From Bacteroidales bacterium (GTDB lineage: Bacteria; Bacteroidota; Bacteroidia; Bacteroidales; F082): 19,976 bases of DNA. The stretch spans positions 1-19,976 of the forward strand of contig CAAGIO010000006.1 of NCBI GenBank assembly GCA_900769945.1, given 5' to 3'. A program made the position numbers and the translations under genes. Positions 7,050 to 14,845 of this stretch are shown here, piece by piece; positions within the stretch are counted from its first letter, which is position 1; each line of letters opens with the position of its first letter. The notes beneath the pieces are model-generated. The model saw only the letters and a list, made by a program, of their open reading frames with translations, searched no databases and was not told where the DNA came from.

Positions 7050-8621
7050 TTATTTTAGACCTTTGCACATATAGACGAAGACATATTTGCCTACATTTCC
7101 GCAGCGGTCAACAACTATGGTGTCGCAAGGGACGATGCTTTCAAAACTGTTCTTAAGATACCTTTCAGGGTCATAATAGTCGGAACTTTCGGACAAGAAC
7201 CAATAGTCGCCACCTTTTTTCAAACCGCCTCTCTCCTCGTTAATCCATTGATACTTATGGATTTTCTTTATATCACCAATTCCATACATATTAATACCGA
7301 GCGGATAAGCGACGTAATAATCCAGATTAGCGAGGGGGAACCACTGCAAAGCAATCATGCCGTCGTCTTCCTTCATCATGCCAGCCTCAACCTTCTCATT
7401 CCTAATCGCTTCAAACTGAGGCTTGATTTTCCGCCAGCCGTAAATTGTCATTGTAACGTCAGTCTCATTCCATCTCGAAACCGTCTTAGACTTTTCAGAA
7501 AAACGCATCGGAATGAAACCGGTCTTTATCTCCAGCACTCCGACAAAAACCACGACAGCTATTGTCAACACACTCGCAACCAACGATTTAGGCAGTCCAA
7601 GTCCCGCCTCTGACACGTCTTGTTTCTCAGCAAGAAAAGCTGCAGGAAACAACATCAGCATTGTTACCGCCGGTGATGTCCAATGAGGCAGTATGCTTCG
7701 AGTGAGAGAGAACACCCAGAAGACAAACACAAAAGGCAACGCGAAAAGAAGCAAGAGCCGCCTTGGCGTCGAGGAGATATAACTCCTACCCTTAACTAAT
7801 GCAACTAACGCAATGATTATCAACACAAAATTAACCGGATTATTATATAACATCTCACCAGCAAGCTCTCCGAGGAAATACTCAAGATGCAGCTTTCCAA
7901 ACAATCCCACCCTATCGCCATGAAACGAGAAACTGATGAAATCATTCTGAATATTCCATATTAATAAAGGAAGCAGACAAAGAGCAGAAAGGAAGACTGA
8001 GATATATAAATATTTGTTTTTCAACAACTTCCTATCGTAAAGCAAGATATAAAGTCCAACCCCCGACCAAATAAACACTCCCGAATACTTCGATAGCATA
8101 GAGAGTCCAGCGAGGAAGCCTCCGAGAACAAGCATGACGTTATCATTTTTCGAACTTTCACCATTGTTTTTCTCCCTGATGATAAAAAATTTAAGAAAAC
8201 AATACAGCGACAATAACATGAAGAGCATCAATGGGGTGTCGGGCAAAATAAATATTCCCGTGACGACAAACGCATAAACCGAGGAGGTATAAAGCAAAGC
8301 AGCGTAAAAACCTGTAAGTTTGTTCTTTATCAAACAACCCATCTTATATATAATATATGTGTTGATTGTCATGAACACAACCGATGACAGCCTGAGAGCC
8401 AACTCACTATCGAACAACAGGTTAAGACTGAACAGCTGCATCACCCAGCCCACCATTCCGGGATGGTCGAAATGACTCCAATCCGGATATTTTGCGTATG
8501 TCCAATAATACACCTCGTCATTCCCGAACTCAAGGAAGGCTGCCAAAAAAGCACGAATCAACGCGCTGACGACAAGCAGCCACAACAAATAATTATCAAT
8601 CTTATCTTCCCTAATCCTCAT
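7050..8621 (-). CDS. ArnT-like/GT39 family glycosyltransferase, membrane
   Basis: A 523-residue multi-pass membrane protein of the dolichyl-phosphate-mannose mannosyltransferase/ArnT superfamily (GT-C fold, GT39/GT83, PMT_2). The first helix is followed by FGNDEVYYWTYAKYPDWSHF, with the conserved Asp35-Glu36 pair of the first periplasmic loop and the DHPG motif that follows. About ten hydrophobic segments run to residue 380, then a soluble C-terminal domain of about 130 residues. Members move a sugar from a polyprenyl-phosphate carrier onto lipid A, a glycan or a protein on the periplasmic side. The acceptor here is unknown. The start overlaps the end of the upstream PHP-like gene by 11 bases, so the two are translationally coupled and likely act together in envelope glycan modification. 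Confidence 0.9.
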   Translation of the reverse strand: MRIREDKIDNYLLWLLVVSALIRAFLAAFLEFGNDEVYYWTYAKYPDWSHFDHPGMVGWVMQLFSLNLLFDSELALRLSSVVFMTINTYIIYKMGCLIKNKLTGFYAALLYTSSVYAFVVTGIFILPDTPLMLFMLLSLYCFLKFFIIREKNNGESSKNDNVMLVLGGFLAGLSMLSKYSGVFIWSGVGLYILLYDRKLLKNKYLYISVFLSALCLLPLLIWNIQNDFISFSFHGDRVGLFGKLHLEYFLGELAGEMLYNNPVNFVLIIIALVALVKGRSYISSTPRRLLLLFALPFVFVFWVFSLTRSILPHWTSPAVTMLMLFPAAFLAEKQDVSEAGLGLPKSLVASVLTIAVVVFVGVLEIKTGFIPMRFSEKSKTVSRWNETDVTMTIYGWRKIKPQFEAIRNEKVEAGMMKEDDGMIALQWFPLANLDYYVAYPLGINMYGIGDIKKIHKYQWINEERGGLKKGGDYWFLSESSDYYDPERYLKNSFESIVPCDTIVVDRCGNVGKYVFVYMCKGLK

Positions 8622-9672
8622 TTTTCTTAATAATTTTCACTAAAACATTTTTTAAAAAAGCAAAAACCACCACTATGTAAACCGCCCACATGAAATAGGT
8701 GCGTCCCTTCATCAACTTACAATGGTCCCAATCAAAAAAATAAGCAAATTCATGTCGCACTAAAGGATTGAGATACAATATACTACCATCGTTTTGCTCT
8801 ACCTCCACCCTAATATAGGTGTCGTCATCGGAGAAAAAATACGAACATTCATCAACATCATTGACTTTGAACTTTATTTTCCCCTCTTGACCGATGAACC
8901 TCATCTCCTTTACCACCGAAGTCATAGAGATAGACAAGGTATCACCCTGCAAATCAACACTTTTCAAAGGCAGGACATCAGAAAGACGACCTTTACTGGC
9001 CACCCCATAAGCGCTTCCTGTCTCAAGCGACTTACAAACAGAAGCCGCATCTACGGAAGCGGACAAGACAGCAGTATGATATGAATATCCATTAACATCA
9101 TCTGAATAACCATTAGGACAACCGTTGGCAACAACATTCACCCTATGACCGTTCGACAACGCTATATCCCAGTATTCCAACGAATTATCACCATGACTCA
9201 AAGCCTCTATACACTGATAGTGGTCAAGATTCTTCAATTCACCCTTCTTAAAGCCGTGAGACGGATGGGCGAGCGCCACAACACCATTCTCCCGTCTCAG
9301 CCTGTCAATATTAAACTGTTTACAATGAACAGATTGCATGAAAGGGAAATCCATTTCTCTTTTCTCAGAATAATTGATACAAAGATAACGGGCTCCAGAA
9401 AGAGAAAAGCCGTATTCGTACGAGTTAATCCCATCATTATCAGAGTCTTCATTACGGAAATCATAATAATGAGGATTAGAGAACGCATCTTCACCAACAC
9501 CTTCATACGGATTATAAATAAAACTTCCCGTAAAGGGCTGCGGTTCAAACATATACGAAGGCACTGCAAGATACATTCCCAACAAAAGCAGAAGCACCAC
9601 CCCTACAAATGAGCTCAGAATCAGCGTCCAACGATTCTTCTTAAGTTTCTCAAGCAAACCATTTACATACAT
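8611..9672 (-). CDS. Membrane-anchored PHP-like protein, probably catalytically degenerate
   Basis: A 353-residue protein with an N-terminal membrane helix (about 16-37), an extracytoplasmic domain, and a C-terminal membrane helix (about 325-346) ending in Lys-rich sequence. The middle resembles the PHP (polymerase and histidinol phosphatase) phosphoesterase fold. RRENGVVALAHPSHGF (about 126-141) matches the strand with the AHP motif, and LEYWDIALSNGHRVNVVAN (about 165-183) matches the following strands. The N-terminal HxH metal site expected before it is absent: the stretch after FTGSFIYNPY contains no such pair. The late GxDxH site is replaced by NGCPNG. It may be a non-enzymatic partner of the glycosyltransferase it overlaps. 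The domain call comes from residual motifs only and is moderate. Confidence 0.65.
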   Translation of the reverse strand: MYVNGLLEKLKKNRWTLILSSFVGVVLLLLLGMYLAVPSYMFEPQPFTGSFIYNPYEGVGEDAFSNPHYYDFRNEDSDNDGINSYEYGFSLSGARYLCINYSEKREMDFPFMQSVHCKQFNIDRLRRENGVVALAHPSHGFKKGELKNLDHYQCIEALSHGDNSLEYWDIALSNGHRVNVVANGCPNGYSDDVNGYSYHTAVLSASVDAASVCKSLETGSAYGVASKGRLSDVLPLKSVDLQGDTLSISMTSVVKEMRFIGQEGKIKFKVNDVDECSYFFSDDDTYIRVEVEQNDGSILYLNPLVRHEFAYFFDWDHCKLMKGRTYFMWAVYIVVVFAFLKNVLVKIIKKNED

Positions 9673-9742
9673 TTCTTTTTCTTAATAAACAATAACATGT
9701 CGAGACTAATAAATATTAACAGCGAGACGCAGAAATATTGTG

Positions 9743-9771
9743 CAAAGGTATAAATAATTATTTATCCACAA
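9743..9771 (-). promoter_or_regulatory. Promoter for the PHP-like/GT39 operon
   Basis: TACCTTTG on the minus strand (plus 9743-9750) is a perfect TANNTTTG box, with TTG at plus 9769-9771 and 18 bases between, one less than the usual minimum. The predicted start is near 9736, leaving a leader of about 64 bases. Confidence 0.55.
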
Positions 9772-9832
9772 AATTTTTTATAATAACGAAAACATTTTTG
9801 GGAAGAACATACTTATATACAATAAAAATGAG

Positions 9833-9840
9833 TAATTTTG
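9833..9840 (+). promoter_or_regulatory. -7 promoter box for sufBCD
   Basis: TAATTTTG is a perfect TANNTTTG match, 37 bases before the sufB ATG. No clear TTG lies 19-21 bases upstream, so the promoter may be weak or activator-dependent. I saw no obvious iron or redox operator. Confidence 0.6.
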
Positions 9841-9877
9841 CAATCTTATTTAAAATCATTCTTAATTAAGTTAAAAT

Positions 9878-11329
9878 ATGGGCTCAGAACCAAACGGAAA
9901 TATCATAGAGGAAATCACGAAGAAGGACTACGAGTTTGGCTTTGTGACAGACATCGAGACAGATTTTGCGCCAAAGGGATTGAGTGAGGACATCATACGG
10001 CTGATATCCAAGAAGAAGGAAGAGCCGGAATGGCTGTTAGAATTCAGATTAAAGGCGTATCGTCATTGGTTAACGTTAGAGATGCCGACATGGGCGCACC
10101 TTGACATTCCTCCTATTGACTATCAAGACATTATATATTATGCAGCGCCAAAAAAGCGCAAGGAGAAACAGAGTTTAGACGAGGTTGACCCCGAATTGTT
10201 AGCGACGTTCGACAAGCTTGGCATATCGCTTGACGAGCAGAAGAAGTTATCGGGTGTAGCTGTTGACGCTGTGATGGACTCCACATCAGTAAAGACCACC
10301 TTTCAGGAGACGTTGACGAAGCACGGGATAATATTCATGTCGTTCAGTGAGGCGGTGAAGAAGTATCCCGACTTAGTGAGGCGGTATCTTGGCACGGTGG
10401 TGCCATACACTGACAATTTCTTTGCGGCTTTGAACTCCGCTGTTTTCAGTGACGGTTCATTCTGTTACATTCCCAAGGGCGTGAGATGCCCGATAGAGTT
10501 ATCGACCTATTTCCGCATCAATGCTGCGAACACAGGACAGTTTGAACGCACCTTAATTGTTGCGGACGAAGGCGCGTACGTCAGTTACATGGAGGGCTGC
10601 ACCGCTCCGCAACGCGATGAGAACCAATTACATGCCGCTATTGTCGAAATCATCTCCGAGAAAGATGCAGAGGTAAAATACTCGACGGTGCAGAACTGGT
10701 ATCCAGGCGACAAGGACGGCAAGGGAGGGATATATAACTTCGTGACAAAGAGAGGGATATGCCGTGGCGAGCGTGCCAAGATTTCGTGGACGCAAGTAGA
10801 GACCGGCTCAGCCATCACGTGGAAATATCCGAGCTGCATCTTGAAAGGCGACAACAGCAGTGCAGAGTTCTACTCGGTGGCTGTGACGAACAACTACCAG
10901 CAGGCTGACACCGGCACCAAGATGATTCACCTTGGGAAGAACAGCCGCAGCACCATCATTTCCAAGGGAATATCCGCAGGACACAGCCAGAACGGATACA
11001 GAGGATTAGTAAAAATAGTGCCTTCGGCGACCAACTGCCGCAACTTCTCGCAATGTGACTCCCTGCTTCTCGGCAACAACTGCGGGGCGCACACATGGCC
11101 TTACGTGGAATGCGGCAACGACAGCAGCATCCTCGAACATGAGGCCACGACATCGAAAATCTCTGAAGACCAGCTCTTCTACTGCAACCAGAGAGGCATA
11201 GACACGGAAAAGGCTATCGGATTGATTGTCAACGGATATGCAAAAGACGTCCTTAACAAACTGCCAATGGAGTTCGCCGTAGAAGCACAGAAACTGCTTT
11301 CAATAACCCTTGAAGGCAGCGTAGGTTAA
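9878..11329 (+). CDS. sufB: Fe-S cluster assembly scaffold protein SufB
   Basis: A 483-residue cytoplasmic protein, the normal SufB length. With SufC and SufD it forms the SufBC2D scaffold on which Fe-S clusters are built from sulfur delivered by SufS-SufE. The N-terminal region (DIIRLISKKKEEPEWLLEFR) and the block EWLLEFRLKAYRHW are SufB signatures. The beta-helix core follows (FVTKRGICRGERAKISWTQV region). The C-terminal FSQCDSLLLG places Cys393 at the position of the essential E. coli Cys405, and NCGAHTWPYVECGNDSS follows. The first gene of the unit: sufC begins 33 bases after its stop. Identity is firm. Confidence 0.97.
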   Translation: MGSEPNGNIIEEITKKDYEFGFVTDIETDFAPKGLSEDIIRLISKKKEEPEWLLEFRLKAYRHWLTLEMPTWAHLDIPPIDYQDIIYYAAPKKRKEKQSLDEVDPELLATFDKLGISLDEQKKLSGVAVDAVMDSTSVKTTFQETLTKHGIIFMSFSEAVKKYPDLVRRYLGTVVPYTDNFFAALNSAVFSDGSFCYIPKGVRCPIELSTYFRINAANTGQFERTLIVADEGAYVSYMEGCTAPQRDENQLHAAIVEIISEKDAEVKYSTVQNWYPGDKDGKGGIYNFVTKRGICRGERAKISWTQVETGSAITWKYPSCILKGDNSSAEFYSVAVTNNYQQADTGTKMIHLGKNSRSTIISKGISAGHSQNGYRGLVKIVPSATNCRNFSQCDSLLLGNNCGAHTWPYVECGNDSSILEHEATTSKISEDQLFYCNQRGIDTEKAIGLIVNGYAKDVLNKLPMEFAVEAQKLLSITLEGSVG

Positions 11330-11362
11330 AACATAATTATCAACAACACAAATATATATAAC

Positions 11363-12115
11363 ATGTTATTTAACATCAAGAACTTACACGTCTCAGTAGC
11401 AGGCAAAGAAATATTAAAAGGATTAAACTTAGGTGTCAACGAGGGAGAGATACACGCCATCATGGGTCCTAACGGCACCGGCAAAAGCACATTAGCAGCC
11501 GCCATCACAGGGCGAGAAGGCTATGAGATAACCGAAGGTGAAATCTGGTATAAAGGCAAGAACATCACAAAGATGTCGCCAGAAGAACGCGCCAACGAAG
11601 GCATCTTCCTCAGCTTCCAATACCCCGTGGAGATACCGGGCGTAAGCATACAGAACTTCATGCGCACAGCAGTCAACGCCAAACGCGAGTACCAAGGACT
11701 GCCCCCAATGTCGATGATAGAGTTCAACAAGATGATGAAGCAGAAACAAGCCATGGTGGAGATTACCGAGAAACTGCAAAACCGCTACGTCAACGTTGGA
11801 TATTCTGGTGGCGAGAAGAAAAAAAACGAGATATTCCAAATGGCTATGCTTGAGCCGAACCTCGCAATACTCGACGAGACCGACTCCGGACTCGACATCG
11901 ACGCTCTTAGAATCGTGGCCAACGGCGTCAACCAGCTGCATAACGACACCAACGCCTTCATCGTAATAACTCACTATCAACGCCTTCTCGACTATATCGT
12001 CCCTGACTTCGTACACGTAATGTACGACGGAAAGATAGTAAAGTCGGGAGACAAGAAGCTCGCTCTTGAACTTGAAGACAAAGGATATGAATGGGTCAAG
12101 GATATTGTAAAATAA
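11363..12115 (+). CDS. sufC: Fe-S cluster assembly ATPase SufC
   Basis: A 250-residue ABC-type ATPase that is soluble and binds SufB and SufD rather than a membrane permease. ATP-driven dimerisation remodels the SufB-SufD interface during cluster assembly. Walker A is GPNGTGKST (residues 35-43). The Q-loop region is LSFQYP, the signature is SGGEKKKNE, Walker B is LAILDETDSGLD, and the H-loop is VITHYQRLL. The SGGEKKKNE signature and the ETDSGLD version of Walker B plus D-loop are diagnostic of SufC among ABC ATPases. It lies 33 bases after sufB and 7 bases before sufD. Confidence 0.97.
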   Translation: MLFNIKNLHVSVAGKEILKGLNLGVNEGEIHAIMGPNGTGKSTLAAAITGREGYEITEGEIWYKGKNITKMSPEERANEGIFLSFQYPVEIPGVSIQNFMRTAVNAKREYQGLPPMSMIEFNKMMKQKQAMVEITEKLQNRYVNVGYSGGEKKKNEIFQMAMLEPNLAILDETDSGLDIDALRIVANGVNQLHNDTNAFIVITHYQRLLDYIVPDFVHVMYDGKIVKSGDKKLALELEDKGYEWVKDIVK

Positions 12116-12122
12116 CATTAAC

Positions 12123-13499
12123 ATGGAATCATTAAGGAAAACACTATTGGATTTCGCATCAGCCGAGATGGACAACATCAAGGCGAACGACACTCCACTC
12201 GTATCGCGAATGCGAGACGAGGCGTTGGCACGTTTTCAGGACAAAGGCTTCCCGACACGAAAAATGGAGCATTGGAGGCATTCCAAGATAATTGAAAACC
12301 AAGGCATAACATACAATATCAAAGCTGACCGCTTCTCTAACAGCTGCCATGAGTTCAACTGCATAATAAAAGACTTCGACACCGAGGTTATCACCATCAA
12401 GAACGGTGTCATCGCTGACAGCGACAGGTTCAGGACGTTAGGCAACGGCATCATCATTGGAAGCACCATGGAGGCGATGAGACGACTGCCAGAGCTCTTT
12501 GACAGGCATTTCGGCAAATGCCATACCGACGAGACTAACGGCTTCACCGACATCAACACAGCACTTTGGCAGGACGGATTCTTCATATACGTACCCAAAA
12601 ACGCCGTAGCGGAGAAACCTATCCAAATCATCAAACTCATTGACAGCAAAAGCAATCCTTTCATTCAGACAAGGAACATCGTCATTCTTGAAGACAACGC
12701 CGAGCTGAGTATCGTTGACTGCGACGACACGAAGTGCCATCAGCCGAGCATGATAAACTCTTATTCCGAGACCTTCATTGGAAGGAACGCACACCTCGTC
12801 ACATACAAGCTCCAGAACCTCAACGACAGCACCACACTCATCAACACCAACGCCACTATACAGTTGGAAGACAGCGTATTACGTTCTTTCATCATCAGTT
12901 TCAACGGAGGAAAGATTCGTAACAACATCACTGTCAATCTTAATGGAGAGGGTGCCGACTCGCATGTCTATGGCCTTTATCTCATGGATAAGACGCAACA
13001 TGTTGACAATCAGCTAAAGATAAACCACAACGTGCCAAACTGCACCAGCAACGAGAAGTTCAAGGGCATACTTGATGACGAGGCCTCCGCGGTGTTCAAC
13101 GGTCACGTCTATGTGGCTCATAACGCTCAGAAAACCAACGCATACCAGAACAACAGCAACATCCTTCTCACCGACAAGGCGAAGATAAACACCATGCCTT
13201 TCCTTGAGATTTATGCTGACGACGTGAAATGCTCACACGGCACCTCGACGGGGCAGCTCGACCAAGAAGCGATGTTCTACATGCGTCAAAGGGGAATCAG
13301 CAAGGAAGACGCGCGTATGCTCTTGATGTATGCCTTTGCCGCAGAGATTAGCAACAACATCAGCATCTTAGCCTTAAAAGAACGTATTGACGACATGATA
13401 CAGCGCCGGCTCAGGGGCGAGCTTTCGAGCTGCGACACATGCGCTTTCCAATGCGGTGCAAAGGAGTACGACTTCAAAATTGATTTAGATAAGATATAG
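12123..13499 (+). CDS. sufD: Fe-S cluster assembly protein SufD
   Basis: A 458-residue SufB paralogue and partner in the SufBC2D complex, thought to be needed for iron entry. The N-terminal part has the FPTRKMEHWRHSKI block typical of SufD. The core is a beta-helix, and the C-terminal region has DVKCSHGTSTGQLDQEAMFY. That stretch places His372 at the position of E. coli His360, a residue important for cluster assembly. The last stretch contains several Cys (SSCDTCAFQCGAKEYDF), as in other Bacteroidetes copies. It starts 7 bases after sufC, and transcription stops at the strong terminator 28 bases after its stop codon. Confidence 0.95.
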   Translation: MESLRKTLLDFASAEMDNIKANDTPLVSRMRDEALARFQDKGFPTRKMEHWRHSKIIENQGITYNIKADRFSNSCHEFNCIIKDFDTEVITIKNGVIADSDRFRTLGNGIIIGSTMEAMRRLPELFDRHFGKCHTDETNGFTDINTALWQDGFFIYVPKNAVAEKPIQIIKLIDSKSNPFIQTRNIVILEDNAELSIVDCDDTKCHQPSMINSYSETFIGRNAHLVTYKLQNLNDSTTLINTNATIQLEDSVLRSFIISFNGGKIRNNITVNLNGEGADSHVYGLYLMDKTQHVDNQLKINHNVPNCTSNEKFKGILDDEASAVFNGHVYVAHNAQKTNAYQNNSNILLTDKAKINTMPFLEIYADDVKCSHGTSTGQLDQEAMFYMRQRGISKEDARMLLMYAFAAEISNNISILALKERIDDMIQRRLRGELSSCDTCAFQCGAKEYDFKIDLDKI

Positions 13500-13526
13500 A
13501 CTATATATTAATAAGGTGTAAACACT

Positions 13527-13570
13527 GTTCTTCGGCGCAAAAGTTAACTTTTGCGCCGAAGAACTTTTTT
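13527..13570 (+). terminator. Terminator with a perfect 38-bp palindrome after sufD
   Basis: Positions 13527-13564 are a perfect inverted repeat of two 19-base arms with no spacer, centred on GTTAAC, followed by six T. It terminates sufBCD. The leftward membrane-protein gene ends 80 bases further on in convergent orientation, so the hairpin probably also serves that gene, although no T-run is present in that direction. Confidence 0.9.
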
Positions 13571-13644
13571 CCTTTTACCTTACAAAGAAATCTTGCCCAC
13601 CAAAAGCATCATCAGAAGTGACGGCAGAAGACAATTTCTCAGCA

Positions 13645-14706
13645 TCATTTCTCGACACGAGAGTAAGCCTCCTCATAATCACGTGTCCCCGTCCAAATCT
13701 CATGGATATAAGGGTTACGGTGCATCTTCTTAGAACGCTTAATAATATATCCAAGACATAACACATTGGCAGTCAACGCTAATAACGACAAGACACCCTG
13801 CATTGTCGGGTCAGCAAAATCAGGACGCGACGACATCGCGAGTTCAAGGCCACTTAAATACCAGTCGCCATACAAGGAAGGCACGACGCTGAAGCTGCTT
13901 CCAACCATGAAGAGAGGAAACACCTGAGCAAACATACACCATATCGCAAGAGTGTTAGCGCGGTTCTGAATCCATGCGCCTTTATTCCAAAACATTGCAG
14001 CAAAGGTAGGTGCAAGCAGCAGTGCGAGGCCACAATACCAGCTGTGTGTTGGCAGATTCATATAAGTATAATTGAAATTCCAGATATCATAGCTGATGAT
14101 GAAAGCCCATGTCATATCCGGCCACAACATATCGGAATGATTCTTATCCTTTGAGCGATAGATGCCAAACCAGCCCGTCATACAGAAGATGTTCAGCAGT
14201 CCGGCCAAGGCATTGACCCAGTTCCACCAGCCGCCGTAAAGCCACACGCCCTCATTTGAATACCAATATCGGGAACCGGTATCATTCAATGCGATATATC
14301 CATTGATAGCAGACTCTATGTCGGAACCGACAGCTATAAGGATATTTATTGCGACAATGACGAAAGGGAAAGGCTTAAACCACTCTTTCTTACCTATTCC
14401 CCAACGGTATTTTATCATCATGAAGCCGATAGCCCCGGCCAAGGCAGCATAGAGTTTCGCATAATGAAACCACCCGTTCATAAACAGATAAGTCTGGTTT
14501 TCCAACGCCCAAGACGAGTCGTTGCGGACACCCACGCCTATTGCAATGAAATAAACCGTAAGTATCATCGGCAAGATAAAGAAGAAAAATATCCCACCCG
14601 ACTTTGAGCGACGCGCCAACTCATTGGTCACTATAAGACCTACAAACACCATCAGCCACCCAAGAAGCTGACAGCCAGACAATTCTCCATAAATGTTAAA
14701 AAGCAT
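13645..14706 (-). CDS. Multi-pass membrane protein, DUF5692-like, between sufD and sufS
   Basis: A 353-residue protein with about nine or ten hydrophobic segments and very many Trp and Tyr residues (for example WLYGGWWNWVNALAGLLNIF and PDMTWAFIISYDIWNFNYTY). A polar C-terminal tail includes HEIWTGTRDYEEAYSRVEK. It resembles the DUF5692 family of uncharacterised membrane proteins; this name is from memory of the family's appearance and not certain. The conserved polar residues within segments suggest a transporter or membrane enzyme, but no function can be given. The ATG at 14704-14706 is chosen because AGGAGG sits five bases upstream, an ideal Shine-Dalgarno that is rare in this phylum. It reads opposite to the suf genes and splits the locus into sufBCD and sufS-sufE-sufT. 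Confidence 0.82.
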   Translation of the reverse strand: MLFNIYGELSGCQLLGWLMVFVGLIVTNELARRSKSGGIFFFFILPMILTVYFIAIGVGVRNDSSWALENQTYLFMNGWFHYAKLYAALAGAIGFMMIKYRWGIGKKEWFKPFPFVIVAINILIAVGSDIESAINGYIALNDTGSRYWYSNEGVWLYGGWWNWVNALAGLLNIFCMTGWFGIYRSKDKNHSDMLWPDMTWAFIISYDIWNFNYTYMNLPTHSWYCGLALLLAPTFAAMFWNKGAWIQNRANTLAIWCMFAQVFPLFMVGSSFSVVPSLYGDWYLSGLELAMSSRPDFADPTMQGVLSLLALTANVLCLGYIIKRSKKMHRNPYIHEIWTGTRDYEEAYSRVEK

Positions 14707-14719
14707 AATAACCTCCTGT
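14707..14719 (-). promoter_or_regulatory. Canonical Shine-Dalgarno site of the DUF5692-like gene
   Basis: On the minus strand AGGAGG is followed by TTATT and ATG. Other starts in the window lack such a site at useful spacing, so this decides the start codon and sets the gene apart from its neighbours. Confidence 0.7.
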
Positions 14720-14824
14720 TGTTTTTTTTTTAGAAACAATTCTTATAAAAAAAGGTTTAATTTCATTAACATGAATGATAGAAACATTTCTTTGAAAACG
14801 GGGTATGTAACAAAATTTTTTTCT

Positions 14825-14832
14825 TATTTTTG
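14825..14832 (+). promoter_or_regulatory. -7 promoter box for sufS-sufE-sufT
   Basis: TATTTTTG is a perfect TANNTTTG match ending 13 bases before the ATG at 14846. The predicted start is near 14838, giving a very short leader. This excludes the upstream in-frame ATG at 14693. No TTG at the standard distance was found. Confidence 0.65.
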
Positions 14833-14845
14833 CAGACTAAAAACA

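Noticed and set aside
11492..12193. 233-codon open frame on the minus strand opposite sufC
   Set aside because: It overlaps an unmistakable sufC and has no family-like sequence; it is the open antisense frame of a biased coding region.
14693..14845. 51-residue N-terminal extension of SufS
   Set aside because: It overlaps the divergent gene start and spans the sufS -7 box; the 412-residue form matches SufS length and active-site numbering.
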